Positions 9,728-19,751 of a DNA stretch of 64,000 bases are shown in pieces. How positions within the stretch are numbered: position 1 is the stretch's first letter; each line of letters begins with the position of its first letter. The stretch lies in the NCBI GenBank assembly GCA_949316235.1, contig OX438757.1:18376005-18440004 (forward strand), in the 5' to 3' direction. The stretch comes from Oegoconia quadripuncta (lineage: Eukaryota; Arthropoda; Insecta; Lepidoptera; Autostichidae). The position numbers were made by a program, and so were the translations under genes. Below the pieces are notes generated by a model. That model saw nothing but the letters and a program-made list of their open reading frames with translations, ran no database searches and was not told where the DNA came from.

Positions 9728-10240
9728 TAGATGGGTTCGGATGGGGGTGGGCGTTGCTAGCGACCGGAATGGTACCAGTCGCGTGGTATAGGGTGGCTCG
9801 GTTAAAGGCGATACTATTGCAAGCTACTATAGGAAATCGACATCATATTCACATTCGATTATGATCATGGAACCTGAGATGCTTTCTGTTGAATAGAAAA
9901 CATTTGCACGCCTCTCATGCCATACAACTTGGCCCCCGCGTTCAGTCTGTGGAATTCAACCGGACCTGGTCTTCACTTCCTCCTTGCTCAAATCCCATGA
10001 TCAACTTCTTATTAGCTAACGACTCACCGGATTCTTCCAAGAGTCGGTGATAATAATCAAATCACTCACAGTCGTTGATGTGTTCAGTGGAGCTCCGACT
10101 CCTTTGAAGGCTGGTAGCAAAGTGTCCCATTTTCGATGTGAAGACCTAATATAACTGTTAACGTCCTTTTCCGGCGATACCAGCGCCACCTGGGTTTACT
10201 TCCCATTAACCGCGTATTATGATAGTCAGTTGACCGTTCG
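9728..10240 (-). repeat. Dispersed repeat V, copy 1
   Basis: Its minus strand aligns with 31925-32720 and with the deleted copy at 53835-53955. Shared landmarks are 'atcataatacgcgg', 'ggcgctggtatcgccgg', 'ggttccatgatcataat' and 'gtcgctagcaacgcc'. One end reads 'acccatctacgac'. No ORF of note and no clear terminal repeats are seen. The class is unknown. Confidence 0.65.
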
Positions 10241-10554
10241 AATAATGAATTCTATCGCTAATTTATCGCTATCCCCGACATAGACATCTATAGCTCGGAA
10301 AAACATTTTTTACATAAAATTTATACGAAAAAAAAAAATAATTTTAATAGTATAATTGTCTCTTACATTCTGCTTTTTGAGCATGAAATAACTTCTACTC
10401 TACTTTTGAAAACAAGCTTTTAATGCTCCATCATGATTATTACATATTATTATACAAAGACAAGAAACATAAAGTTCGTCTTTGAGTCCCTACATCCCGG
10501 CCCCATCGACAGATCAGCGATGGTACCATGATATTCTACATAAATACATGTACT
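10241..10554. other. No recognised feature
   Basis: AT-rich sequence without a coding signal or known repeat. Confidence 0.4.
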
Positions 10555-10680
10555 TCTCTGGGGAATCTGCTCTGCGAATAAGCAATAATGTCAATAATTT
10601 TAATATTAAGATAAAAAATGTGACGTTTTCAAATGATAATCTTTATCCTACGAAATAAATATTTTTTGACGTTGACAATT
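10555..10680 (+). repeat. LINE 3' UTR (L-delta type)
   Basis: It has 'cttctctggggaatctgctc' and ends 'cctacgaaataaatattttt', as in the 3' ends at 3700-3850 and 50140-50245. Confidence 0.65.
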
Positions 10681-10712
10681 TTATTTAATTATTACTTATT
10701 TATTTTTAACCC

Positions 10713-10797
10713 GCGGGGTAAAGAAATTAAACATAACCGCGATAAAATTATTCCAAGGCGATTCCGCTGGCGAAAATTTGATATATAGGTAGAACAT
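10713..10797 (-). repeat. Dispersed repeat H fragment, split by a SINE
   Basis: It holds 'acccgcgggg', 'aaccgcgataaaattattcc' and then 'aggtagaacat'. The other half resumes at 11273 ('aggtagaacataccctgg'). The 11-bp repeat at the break is the target duplication of the SINE-B between. Confidence 0.65.
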
Positions 10798-11272
10798 CAT
10801 CATCAAACATCCCACTGCAGGGATATAGGCCTTCCCTCGTATAATTAGGGTTCACAATTGTCCACCACGCTGGCCCAATGCGCGTTGGGGACTTCACAGG
10901 CCCTTGAATTTATATTTCTCAGGCAGCAGACTTCCTGCTGCGGTATTCCCGAACGAGTACGACATTGGAACCTTCAAGAAACGAGCCTACACCTTCCTCA
11001 AAGGCCGGCAACGCATCTATGACCCTTTTGGTGTTGCGGGTGTCCATGGGCGGCGATGATTGCTTTCCATCAGGTGACCGGCATGCTCGTTTGCCGCCCT
11101 CTCATATTAAAAAAAATGAAGGTTTCCTCACGATGTTTTTCTTCGCCGTTTAAGGGCAGTCGAATAACTGAGCGTAAGTAATTAAATTAAATTCAAAACT
11201 CATTGGTACATGACCTGCGTGGAAATCGAACCCGGACCTCCCAAACTGGGAGACCGCGTCTTAAATACGACG
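10798..11272 (-). repeat. SINE-B with perfect 11-bp target duplication
   Basis: This minus-strand SINE-B is bounded by 'aggtagaacat' at 10787-10797 and 11273-11283. The tail is 'catcatcatcaaacatccc' on the left and the tRNA-like head with 'cccggacctcccaaactggg' is on the right. It is interrupted by an L-zeta LINE end at 10925-11120. Confidence 0.85.
10925..11120 (+). pseudogene. L-zeta LINE C-terminus nested in a SINE
   Basis: The plus strand reads '[20 protein letters not shown]', then '[18 protein letters not shown]' and a stop, then a short 3' UTR ending in poly-A. It is the C-terminal tail of a CR1/Jockey-like non-LTR polyprotein. It is almost identical to 14545-14822 and 25868-26130, which begin further 5'. 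The SINE-B sequence on its two sides is continuous. Confidence 0.85.
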
Positions 11273-11330
11273 AGGTAGAACATACCCTGGATTAAAACAT
11301 AGGATATAATGAGTAAATATTCACCAAACT

Positions 11331-11871
11331 TGCCTCGCACTCGTCCGTGCTTTTGTTTTTGTATTTCTCTGTTACCACAAATGAATAAGTAATTTAACTT
11401 AAGTAATACTTCATGTCATATGCATATTAATGGTTGTGTTTAATTTACCTGAATTAGAGATTATGATATTAAGGTATTTGAAATGTTTTTATAATTTTAA
11501 TGAATACTTGTATAAAAAATGATTCATACAAAATCTTGGCCGTCATCGCCACGTTGTAATTACCGATTTGTCAAAAAATTGACACGTACACCTGTCAAAA
11601 TTAGCAAAAAATGTTTCGCAATCGGCGTTCGTAATAAACATAACGTTAGCCCGTAACTTTGTTTGGATTTTAAATACGAAATACTACAAAATGTAAAGTT
11701 TAGAAAACTCGCTAGTAAGTGAAACGATTACCTATGTCATACAGATAAGGTAAACCAACTGTATTAAAAGCTAAACATCTTAGAAACGCGTTTACCGATT
11801 TTCATCAAATTAAAAAAAAAATGATATCAAAAGAACTGTGTTGAAAGCTACATACCATTTTAACCGCCTCC
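11331..11871. other. No recognised feature
   Basis: AT-rich sequence. No coding signal or repeat family is seen apart from the H remnant ending at about 11330. Confidence 0.4.
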
Positions 11872-12165
11872 GTGGCTCAATGTGAACGACATTGGATTTA
11901 CGAATCGGAGGTCGCGGGTTCGTTCCCCAGCGGGGTACATGTTTAATTACTCGGTTTGGTTGGTGGTAGGGTATTTTAAATGTCCGCCTAGCTAGCTAGC
12001 ATCATCTTATCTAAGTCTGCCGCCAAAGAGCAAAGTTAATAGCATTGTTGTGTTCCGGTTGTCCGAGATATGATAGCCAGTCGTGCAAATAAGATGAGGT
12101 TTGCGGGTCAGTACGCTTCCACCTTCATCCTCATCGTCACTTAACATCAGGTGTGATTGAGGTCA
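11872..12165 (+). repeat. SINE-C
   Basis: The head 'accgcctccgtggctcaatg' and the B-box-like 'gcgggttcgttcccc' are present. The body includes 'aaatgtccgcctagctag' and it ends at 'gtgtgattgaggtcaa' without the usual A-rich tail. Confidence 0.85.
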
Positions 12166-12600
12166 ATAAAAGCAACACCGTCAAGCATATAACATAGCTT
12201 GTTAATATCGCCCAATTTTTTTACCTGTGATCGGTAACAGTTTGTATGAAAACGTTTAGACTTAGGCTGCACCTTAGACAGACAAACATAAAATTTTATA
12301 TACATATGGAGACGCGGCAAAATGGCGGACATTATTGTAGTTAATTCCTTGTAAATTATAAGAAGGGTCTCCCAGGTTACGGTTGGCGGCACGCATTGTA
12401 GGTACTTATTTCTTTTTTTGTACAGATTTTTCGCCTTTTCTTATGTTGATTGTAACGCTTACATTATCTTACCTGAGTCGACATGGGATGGGTTTAGATT
12501 GGTAAGTGTTTTTATTATTAAAGGTAAACCATAGATTAATTTCAATATAACCTGTATAACCTTCGGATATCCGGCCGCTATAATACAGCGACCTGGGTAC
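12166..12600. other. No recognised feature
   Basis: No repeat family or coding signal recognised. Confidence 0.4.
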
Positions 12601-12857
12601 TTAACCGCCACAACTTCCGAGTGTTGGATGGTGGTAGGGTATTTTAAATGTCCGCCTGGCTAGCTACCACCATCTTATCTAAATCTGCCGCCAAGCAACA
12701 ATGGTAATAGCGTTGTTGTGTTCCGGTTGTCAGAGATTAGATAGCTAGTCCCCCAAATGTGTTGGGGTTTCCGGGTCAGTACGCTTCCACCTTCGACTTC
12801 ATTTTCACTTAACATCAGGTGTAATTGAGGTCAAGTATCAACCCGTTGTGCTTAAAA
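12601..12857 (+). repeat. SINE-C, head degenerate
   Basis: The body begins at 'ggatggtggtagggtatttt' and runs through 'ttccggttgtcagagattag' to the A-rich tail after 'gttgtgctt'. The tRNA-like head is largely lost. Confidence 0.8.
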
Positions 12858-12941
12858 AAAATCCATGGTGTATTAATTAGGGAGTCGAGCTCCACTTGGC
12901 TCTCTGCTTCTTGTCCTTTTGCGTCACATTAGCCACACTTT

Positions 12942-13198
12942 GACGACCCGTTTGGTTTAGTGGTTAGAAATTCTGACTGCTATACCAAAAGGTCGCGGGT
13001 TCGAATCCCGCTAAGGGCACATTTTTGTATAATCAATGGAGACATGTGTTCCCGACTTATGGGTGTTTTTCGTTTATATATGTATTTATTTAAAAAAAAA
13101 AAGTATTTGTGTAGTTTATCAACCATGTGGTATCAATAATACAAGCCTAGTAGCTTAGTATGGAACTAGATGGCGCTGTGTGTATGTGCAAAATATTT
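12942..13198 (+). repeat. SINE-A, near full length
   Basis: The head is 'gacgacccgtttggtttagt', with B-box-like 'ggttcgaatcccgctaa'. The body reaches 'gaactagatggcgctgtgtg'. It looks like a tRNA in its first 75 bp but has no matching acceptor stem. Confidence 0.85.
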
Positions 13199-13892
13199 AT
13201 ATTACTTTGATAAGAGCGTGTATCCCTCACAGTATTGAAAACAAACTTTGAAGTCCAATTTTTTCGAAATGAATAAACCGATATATTAGAACCTTTATAT
13301 GCATAAAGCACGTACATAGATCTAAGAACAATATGATGTATATTATACCTCCATTTACTGGGGGGAAGTGGGACTTTCTTTCCAAAATTTTGTCAGCTTC
13401 ACGTGCACGAGTTTTAAATTCAAACATATATATATCATATCATCATCATCAGCCTGTAAACATCCCATTGCAGGGATATCCCTGCACTCACTCATAAAAA
13501 ACTGCAGTCACTCATAAAAAAAATCATTTTTCAGATAATCCATCATTCCATCTGATGGTGTGTGGTATCTACTGTAAAATTTCCATGCCCCAAAGGGCAT
13601 CATAGTGCAGTAAAAATACCTAATTTTTATGGTGTAAATTCCTATAATCTTAAAGTTACTGATTTTTTGTGGAAGGATGGAGTACGTACAATCCAATCAT
13701 CCTAAAAGTATCACATGAGCTAAAGTGCCGCGGCATCGATATCTATTAGAAACTATTCGCATTACAACAACCACGAAACCAACTACACTAGCTACTCACA
13801 GAGCAAAGTGTTTACACATATAGGAGTATAGATACCGTCCATAAGCATCCGCTACTGAGATGTGTAGCAAAATTTCGTCCACATTGTTAATA
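13199..13892. other. Mostly unrecognised
   Basis: A SINE-B tail fragment lies at about 13440-13492 ('catcatcatcagcctgtaaa'). The rest shows no coding signal. Confidence 0.4.
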
Positions 13893-13985
13893 GACGTCGT
13901 AGTATAGTGGACAGTAGCATCAGTCATTAAAACAAAGTTGGGCAAGTTCAAACCTCACTAGATGCTGCAGCAGAACTGACGAAAT
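13893..13985 (+). repeat. Degenerate SINE-A2 head
   Basis: It has 'gacgtcgtagtatagtggac' and a decayed B-box region ('gttcaaacctcactag'), similar to the SINE-A2 head at 55488. Confidence 0.5.
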
Positions 13986-14336
13986 TTTCTTACTCATTCA
14001 TATGTGACATATTATTATTGATTTGGTTTGAGTGTTCATATTGTATGAATACTTTCTAATTGATGATGCTAAAGTGCTTCGGTCCATACGGTCCATATAA
14101 TACTTTTAGGGAGATTCGACTGTACATCAGTAACATAATGAAAATGTTGTCTAATAATTCTGAATCTTGCATTAGGCATAGTGTAGGTTTTTAGTTAGAA
14201 AAAATACAATAACTCGTGAACTTCATTACGTTGTGGAAGATGTTGAAGACCTCATAAAACAATTTTCCGAAGAAATAATCAATGGCTACTTGCTTATTTC
14301 TAAAAATAGTTTATTGAGTATAGATTTTTTTTAGTA
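13986..14336. other. No recognised feature
   Basis: AT-rich, no coding signal or repeat family. Confidence 0.4.
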
Positions 14337-14462
14337 CAACTTGACCTCAATCACACCTGATGTTACCTAAGTGAAGAGGAGACCGAAGGTAGAAGCGTAC
14401 TCACTCGGAAACCCCATCCTAATTGAGGAACTGGCTATCTTATCTTTGACAACCGGAACATA
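14337..14462 (-). repeat. SINE-C 3' half
   Basis: Minus-strand SINE-C: 'cttgacctcaatcacacctg' through 'gacaaccggaaca'. Confidence 0.75.
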
Positions 14463-14544
14463 ACACCTGTGTATAAAATAAATAATCTAGTAATCTAGTA
14501 AAAATAAACAATTTAACCGATACACTTCTCGCCGAAAATTAAAT

Positions 14545-14822
14545 TTCCATCCACATCACCTGGATGAGTGGAAGTCTACCACTGTACGTTTCTCAAGAAA
14601 CTTCTTAACACGTACAACCACCCTGTGGAACGGACTTCCGGCAGCGGTATTCCCGAACGAGTACGACATTGGAACCTTCAAGAACCGAGCCTACACCTTC
14701 CTCAAAGGCCGGCAACGCATCTGTGACCCTTTTGGTGTTGCGGGTGTCCATGGGCGGCGGTGATTGCTTTCCATCAGGTGACCCGCATGCTCGTTTGCCG
14801 CCCTCTTATATTAAAAAAAAAA
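14545..14822 (+). pseudogene. L-zeta LINE C-terminus and poly-A tail
   Basis: One frame is open from about 14547: '[20 protein letters not shown]', then '[20 protein letters not shown]', then '[13 protein letters not shown]' and a stop at about 14760. A 60-bp 3' UTR with 'gctcgtttgccgcc' and poly-A follows. It is the end of a non-LTR reverse transcriptase polyprotein. The near-identity to 25868-26130 suggests recent activity. The frame that starts at the ATG at 14669 is a different frame and not the LINE one. Confidence 0.85.
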
Positions 14823-14849
14823 TAGTAAAAAAAAACTATTTTAACTTAC

Positions 14850-14935
14850 CGTCATTTTTATTCTATCACAGACAGGTACAGGTATGTGCAAAAAATCATG
14901 GCCTTCACAGGAAATTAAAAATGAATCCTTACCTA
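14850..14935 (+). repeat. Dispersed repeat X fragment
   Basis: It shares 'tttttattctatcac', 'tgtgcaaaaaa' and 'tccttac' with 18420-18575, and on the other strand with 24050-24215 and 24663-24790. Confidence 0.55.
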
Positions 14936-15202
14936 CGCGCTAGGTGTCCACTGCCACTTCAATGTTCCAATCCACTAGGAGTACTTAATTCCTGATTTGA
15001 TCACATAAAAGAACGTAAACAAGGGATGAGTTATTTTTGAAATTTACGAGTGTGAATGCCGTTTTAGCCAGTGTAAGGATTTACAAAAATTTGTACGCTT
15101 CGCTGCATGTCTACTGTGCGTGTCGGGCAAAATTCTACCGACGCACCTCATATAGTAAGAGACATTCGACGGCAAAAATATCTTAATACCTCTCGAGTTT
15201 TA

Positions 15203-15537
15203 AGCGCCTCCGTGGCTCAGTGTAAACAACATTGGGTTTACGATTCGGAAGTCGCGGGTTCCATCCCCAGCGGGGTACATGTTTAAGTACTAGGTTTGGT
15301 TGGTGGTAGGACATTTTTAATGTCCGCCTGGCTAACTACCACCATCTTATCTAAATCTGCCGCAAAGCAGTAATGTTAATGGCATTATTGTGTTCCGGTT
15401 GTCAGAGGTAAGATAGCCAGTCCCCCAAATGTGTTGGGGTTTCCGGGTCAGTACGGTTTCACCTTCGACCTCACCTTCACTTAACATGAGGTGTGATTGA
15501 AGGCAAGTACCAACCGGCTGTGCATAAAAAAAAAAAC
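15203..15537 (+). repeat. SINE-C, full length
   Basis: The head is 'gcgcctccgtggctcagtg' and the tail is A-rich after 'ggctgtgcat'. It is followed within a few bases by a minus-strand 5S-derived SINE. Confidence 0.85.
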
Positions 15538-15542
15538 AAAAA

Positions 15543-15830
15543 TTCATCATCATCATCAGCAGCCTTACACGGTCCCACTGTTGGGGCAGTGGCCCAGTGC
15601 GGATTGGTAGATTTGTGTCAGCCTAGCCACCACCTTATAGTCAGTGTTTTTAAGCCGCCTTGTAGGACTTAGCTTTACGACTATCTTCAATTGAAAACGA
15701 CCCGGACCTACTATTTAACGCTCCCTCCAAAGCACTAAAACACCCGGTGTCACCCATCCAAGGACTGACCGCGCCAGATATTGCTTAACTTTGCTAATAG
15801 AAAACCAATAGCGATTGCGACTGCGCCATG
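15543..15830 (-). repeat. 5S rRNA-derived SINE
   Basis: The minus strand contains 'agcaaagttaagcaatatct' then 'ggcgcggtcagtccttgg' and 'atgggtgacaccgggtgt'. These match the internal promoter region and 3' part of 5S rRNA, with changes. A non-5S body follows and it ends in 'gctgctgatgatgatgatg'. It is a SINE3-type element. The 5S part is too altered to be a functional rRNA gene. Confidence 0.75.
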
Positions 15831-15899
15831 AGTACTTTCTCTCCTTCTTCTCAAGTTACATATCTCACCGTACTAGCTGAATTCTACTGTTCGTTTTCC

Positions 15900-16090
15900 T
15901 GGCATCGGTAACTTATTGATATAGTCATCGGTAATGTTGACCAATGAGAAACTGAAGAAACGATGAACAAACCAATCACACATCAGCCCTTAGATGACGT
16001 AACTTCATCGGTAACGTTATCGATTACGTTGACCAATGAGAAACCGTCAAATTGCCGAGCGAGCGATGGGCCAACCAATCACATGTCAGG
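15900..16090 (+). repeat. CCAAT-containing dispersed repeat, copy 2, internally duplicated
   Basis: 'gttgaccaatgagaaac' occurs twice about 94 bp apart (about 15935 and 16029), each followed by a 'ccaatcac' motif. The second half matches 6842-6965 in reverse. This may simply be a transposon with promoter-like CCAAT boxes. Confidence 0.6.
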
Positions 16091-16094
16091 ACCG

Positions 16095-16435
16095 CAGAAT
16101 GTAATCGATTCATTCAAAGGGTTATGCATACGCTTTTTCAATAAGGTTCCTGTTAATATACAAAATCTTCCTATCAATAAATTTAAAGATATGATACTAT
16201 CGCAAACTTATTAGGAAAGCATAATGTTATAAAATATTAAACTATTTAGATGATAAACATAACCAGCTCATTCGCATGCCGGGCTATATCACAATTGATA
16301 AAGAAATATTATTGTGATTTTTAGTAATATAAAAATCCCTTAATGACTAATTTAGGTTCAGACTTTCTCAGGTTCTTTTCGTAATTAAGATAATTGAGGT
16401 CATTAAATAAAGTGTTTTATTTCACGTCAAATCGT
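16095..16435 (+). pseudogene. L-delta LINE C-terminus and 3' UTR
   Basis: The plus strand reads 'SFKGLCIRFFNKVPVNIQNL' then 'PINKFKDMILSQTY' and a stop at about 16212. This aligns with 'RFYNKVPMDIRNLPLNKFK' of the copy at 45636-46610. The 3' UTR has 'ctatatcacaattgataaag' and ends in 'aaataaagtgttttatttc'. The sequence joined before it belongs to the CCAAT repeat, so the ORF starting at 15963 is a chimera. Confidence 0.75.
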
Positions 16436-17410
16436 AAATTGGTGCAATAACACGTAATAAAAAAATAGGGTGTTGCTTTTTGCTGCATTTACGGTTGGCT
16501 TGAGATGCTAATATGCTTTTATAGCCAGCAGCATGGCTGACGTAGCTTAGTGCGACTTGGGTGAGAAATAATCGCGGCACGATATAGATCCTATACAAAA
16601 ATCTTTATTTCAGTCTAAAATAATAGCGACTATGAACAGTGGATGGAGTCAACCTAGTAGGCATAATAAGTATGCTTGTGGCAGGTGACCCCGCTCATCC
16701 TTATCGCTAGCTTACATTGACTGCTTAATTTTCAATTTTCAATTTTTTTATTTGGGAAACTTACAGTACAGTACTCTTTCGTAGGTCTGCTGGAAGAAAT
16801 TTCATTGTAGAAATAAGCAGAACCTGTTGTGTCGTCTCTGTTATGTTGTATCTGTATGTTGTTTTCTTGTGTGCTATATATGATAAATAAATAAATAAAT
16901 AAATACATTATAAAACACTATATTAAAGTAATTATAGATGGATCATAGGCCAAATTGTTTCCACAGATAGGTTAGGTAACATTTAAATATGAATGGTGTA
17001 ACACAGAGAAGGGATTGCGATATTTCTAAATAATTGTAGTAATAAAGAGTTTAAGAGGAACAGAGTAGGTAGGTGTTAGGTTTTAAACGCCCTTAAAAAA
17101 GGAAAAATAATTAAAAATAGTAGATAATAAATCAGACCTCACAAAATTCCACTATAACATTATACTTAATGTATATATAGAGAAGGAATATAAGGGGTTA
17201 CAATCTCAGCAATAAAGTAACATATATAACAATAACAATAAACAAAAGGCATAATTTAATAAGATGATAATGAGCGCTTTTGAGTAAGTGTGGATGTTGT
17301 GTTTTGGTGTGAGTATGCGTGTGTATGAGTGTGTATGATTATGTGTGAATATGTGTATCTGTTCATATAAGCCCTACGACATTATCTTGGGATCGGAAGC
17401 TGTTTGGGCA
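16436..17410. other. AT-rich region with one LINE-tail-like piece
   Basis: At about 16736-16916 there is a 3'-UTR-like stretch ending in (AAAT)n ('gataaataaataaataaat'). The rest shows no coding signal. Confidence 0.4.
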
Positions 17411-17590
17411 GCTTCCACTAACATATTTGTGTGTGAGTGTGTGTGAGTGAGTGTGAGTGAGTGTGAGTGAGTGTGAGTGAGTGTGAGTGAGTGAGTGTGA
17501 GTAAGTGTGAGTGAGTGTGAGTATGTGTGAGTGTGTGTGAGTGTGTGTGAGTGTGTGTGAGTGTGTGTGTGTGAGTGAGTGTGACTATGT
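17411..17590. repeat. (GTGTGA / GTGAGT) microsatellite
   Basis: About 180 bp of interleaved 'gtgtgagtgagt' and 'gtgtgtgtgag' units. The HTHT-type open frame on the minus strand is a translation of this simple sequence. Confidence 0.95.
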
Positions 17591-17857
17591 ATGCTGGTAC
17601 ATACATATGTAAAATTGTGCTTTCTGGTAGTGGTTTTGTTATTTTTATTAAGTAATATATGTCAGAAATTTTTCAGTGTCGTCATAGTTCAGTGTCAATA
17701 ACCATTTTATCAATCCTATGGAATGAAAGGACGTATGTGTATCACAGTCGACCTTAGTCCAGTCATGTGACACGATTTTTTTCGATCGTTGGTCAAATTG
17801 TGCTACTAAAAGTGTCTCGTGACTCAATCACGAGAATATTTGTCGAGTCTATCTGAC

Positions 17858-17960
17858 GACCGATTGGGGTAGTGGATATTGACCCAGTCATCGAAATCAA
17901 CGGTTGCTGGTTCGAATCCCGCGAGAGGTAAATGTTTGTGTAATGAATTCGTAAAATTTG
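17858..17960 (+). repeat. SINE-A2 head
   Basis: 'gacgaccgattggggtagtg' with B-box-like 'ggttcgaatcccgcgagag'. It breaks off after 'aatgtttgtgtaatgaa'. Confidence 0.75.
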
Positions 17961-18024
17961 TCCCAAGAACGTATATATAAGAAGTTATTGATCGATTTTT
18001 TTTGAAAATAGTTACATAATAATA

Positions 18025-18293
18025 ATAATAATATCCTTAGACATACACACAGCGCCATCTAGTTCCACAATAAGCAACTATATGCTTGTGTTGTGGATAC
18101 CAGATGGTTGATATACTACATAAATACATATTTTCTTTGTAAATAAATACTTATTATAAATGAAAACATCCATAACTCGGGTACACAATGTCTGTATTCA
18201 TCACACAAACATATGCCCCTAGCGGGATTCGAACCCGCAACCTTTTGGTATAGTGGTCAGAGTTGCTAACCACTACACCAAACAGGTCGTCGA
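18025..18293 (-). repeat. SINE-A, full length
   Basis: The tail 'acagcgccatctagttcc' is on the left, and the tRNA-like head 'ccactacaccaaacaggtcg' on the right, with 'agcgggattcgaacccgc' as B box. Confidence 0.88.
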
Positions 18294-18299
18294 GTTACA

Positions 18300-18575
18300 T
18301 GTTTTCGAAATATATATTTTCGAAATATATATTTTAATATATATTTTCCGACGCAGTGAAACTCACAGTGATAATTTTAATGTTATATGTAGTCTATGTT
18401 TCATTAATAAATACTTATACTACTAAAGCAAGCTACGAATTTGTTAGACATCATTTTTATTCTATCACTATCCGGTACTATACTATCCGGTACTACTCTA
18501 TCCGTGTGCAAAAAAAACACGGCCTTTAAGATTATAAGAAGTTAAAAGTGTATCCTTACTGGACTATACACAGAT
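18300..18575 (+). repeat. Dispersed repeat X, most complete copy
   Basis: It starts 'tgttttcgaaatatatattt' and includes 'ccgacgcagtgaaactcaca', 'gcaagctacgaatttgttag' and 'tttttattctatcacta'. Reverse copies are at 23930-24625 (interrupted) and 24663-24850, and fragments at 14850 and 26180. No ORF. Probably a non-autonomous element of unknown class. Confidence 0.6.
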
Positions 18576-18633
18576 ACGCGGGAGAAACATAACCTCTTCA
18601 GTTTGGTAAAAAGGTTGAAATTCTGAAAACTTT

Positions 18634-19008
18634 TTGCAAGTCCTAATAAAACTGTATACAGACGCTACAGATATTTTTAACAGTGGAGGTTTCAAGCCTG
18701 TATTGCGGGCCAGTAAAACGATTTTATTCCAGTACCTCTCCAATGCAGGGGCAATCGAAGCCGGGGCTGCACTAAAACAACTGTTCTCTAAAATTGCTCA
18801 TGTACAGTTGCGATTTAGCAACGCTCGCTTTTATGGACAACTGTTTTTACAAGACGCCGCCCGCTGGAAGGAGAGCAATGTTTCTCGAGTCTACTTATTT
18901 TTGAGAAGTCAACGGCGATACATGGGTAATAACAAAAAGTGTTGCGAAGATACAAAATGTACAGCTGTTACAGGCTTCTACATAATTAACAAAAAATATA
19001 CATTCTAA
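18634..19008 (+). CDS. Unrecognised 124-codon open frame
   Basis: The frame begins 'MQVLIKLYTDATDIFNSGGF' and ends '...GFYIINKKYTF'. It sits in a stretch richer in G and C than its flanks. I recognise no domain, signal peptide or membrane segment. The middle ('GAIEAGAALKQLFSKIAHVQ') looks helical. An L-kappa LINE 3' end follows immediately, so it may be LINE-derived or another transposon relic rather than a host gene. There is no visible splice-site support and the start codon is simply the first ATG. Confidence 0.3.
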   Translation: MQVLIKLYTDATDIFNSGGFKPVLRASKTILFQYLSNAGAIEAGAALKQLFSKIAHVQLRFSNARFYGQLFLQDAARWKESNVSRVYLFLRSQRRYMGNNKKCCEDTKCTAVTGFYIINKKYTF

Positions 19009-19014
19009 AAAATT

Positions 19015-19112
19015 AATAATTTAATTGTACTCTTATCAGTATTGTGTTTTGTAAAATGTATGTTCTCCTTTTGTACAATAAAGTGTATTTGTATTGTATT
19101 GTATTGTAATAA
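19015..19112 (+). repeat. L-kappa LINE 3' end with (TATTG)n tail
   Basis: It reads 'ttgtactcttatcagtattg', then 'gtacaataaagtgtatttg' and a 'tattgtattgtattg' tail. It is the forward counterpart of 5122-5295. Confidence 0.8.
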
Positions 19113-19488
19113 ACTAACAGATATGTTTCCATATTGTATGTATGGTGTATGTATGGTTGTGCGAATGAGTAAAAGGATTTATACTATACATAATTTCAAT
19201 ATTACATGTTTTTTTTTATGCATAAGCAGTATTGAAAGCACTGACATAGATTATGTAATTGTTTACACATACACTCAACACACACATACACTCGCACATA
19301 TTACTCCATACATTTTCTCTCTTCCTTACACCCACAAACACAACAATTTGATGTCTCGATAGATAAGGTAACAAAATAAGCTATGTATAAACATACTGAG
19401 ATCTATTTTGGCTTCTAAATTTGTAAATTTCTAAATTTTACATTTGTAATTATGGCTGTGATTTCAAATAAATCATTAAATAAATAAC
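19113..19488. other. No recognised gene
   Basis: It contains a short CA-rich tract at about 19265-19345 and AT-rich sequence. Nothing coding is recognised. Confidence 0.4.
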
Positions 19489-19585
19489 GGGTCGGTACTT
19501 GACCTCAATCACACCTGATGTTAAGTAAAGATGAGGTCGAAGGTGGAAGCGTACTGACCCGGACACCCCAACACAAATGTGGGAC
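19489..19585 (-). repeat. SINE-C 3' fragment
   Basis: 'cttgacctcaatcacacctg' through 'gggactg', minus strand. A LINE-like end with 'gtacaataaagcgttt' and a CAAA tail follows at 19610-19680. Confidence 0.7.
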
Positions 19586-19751
19586 TGATGTTATAATAAA
19601 TAGGTAATGTATGAATACATAATGAATTAATGTATTGCCTTTTTGTACAATAAAGCGTTTACAAACAAACAAACAAACATATTAGAGTAATTATAATATT
19701 ATTATAATCTATATGTATGTAAAGTAGTCTGTATGTAGATTTTTATGATAC

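Noticed and set aside
15700..15830. 5S rRNA gene
   Set aside because: The match covers only part of 5S, has several changes and is joined to a SINE body with a microsatellite-like tail.
17418..17606. 62-codon histidine/threonine repeat protein
   Set aside because: It is a reading of the GTGAGT-type microsatellite.
18190..18290. tRNA gene
   Set aside because: The B-box-like 'ggttcgaatccc' and head look tRNA-like, but no cloverleaf with a matching acceptor stem closes and the sequence continues into the SINE-A body. The same applies to the other SINE-A, SINE-B and SINE-C heads.
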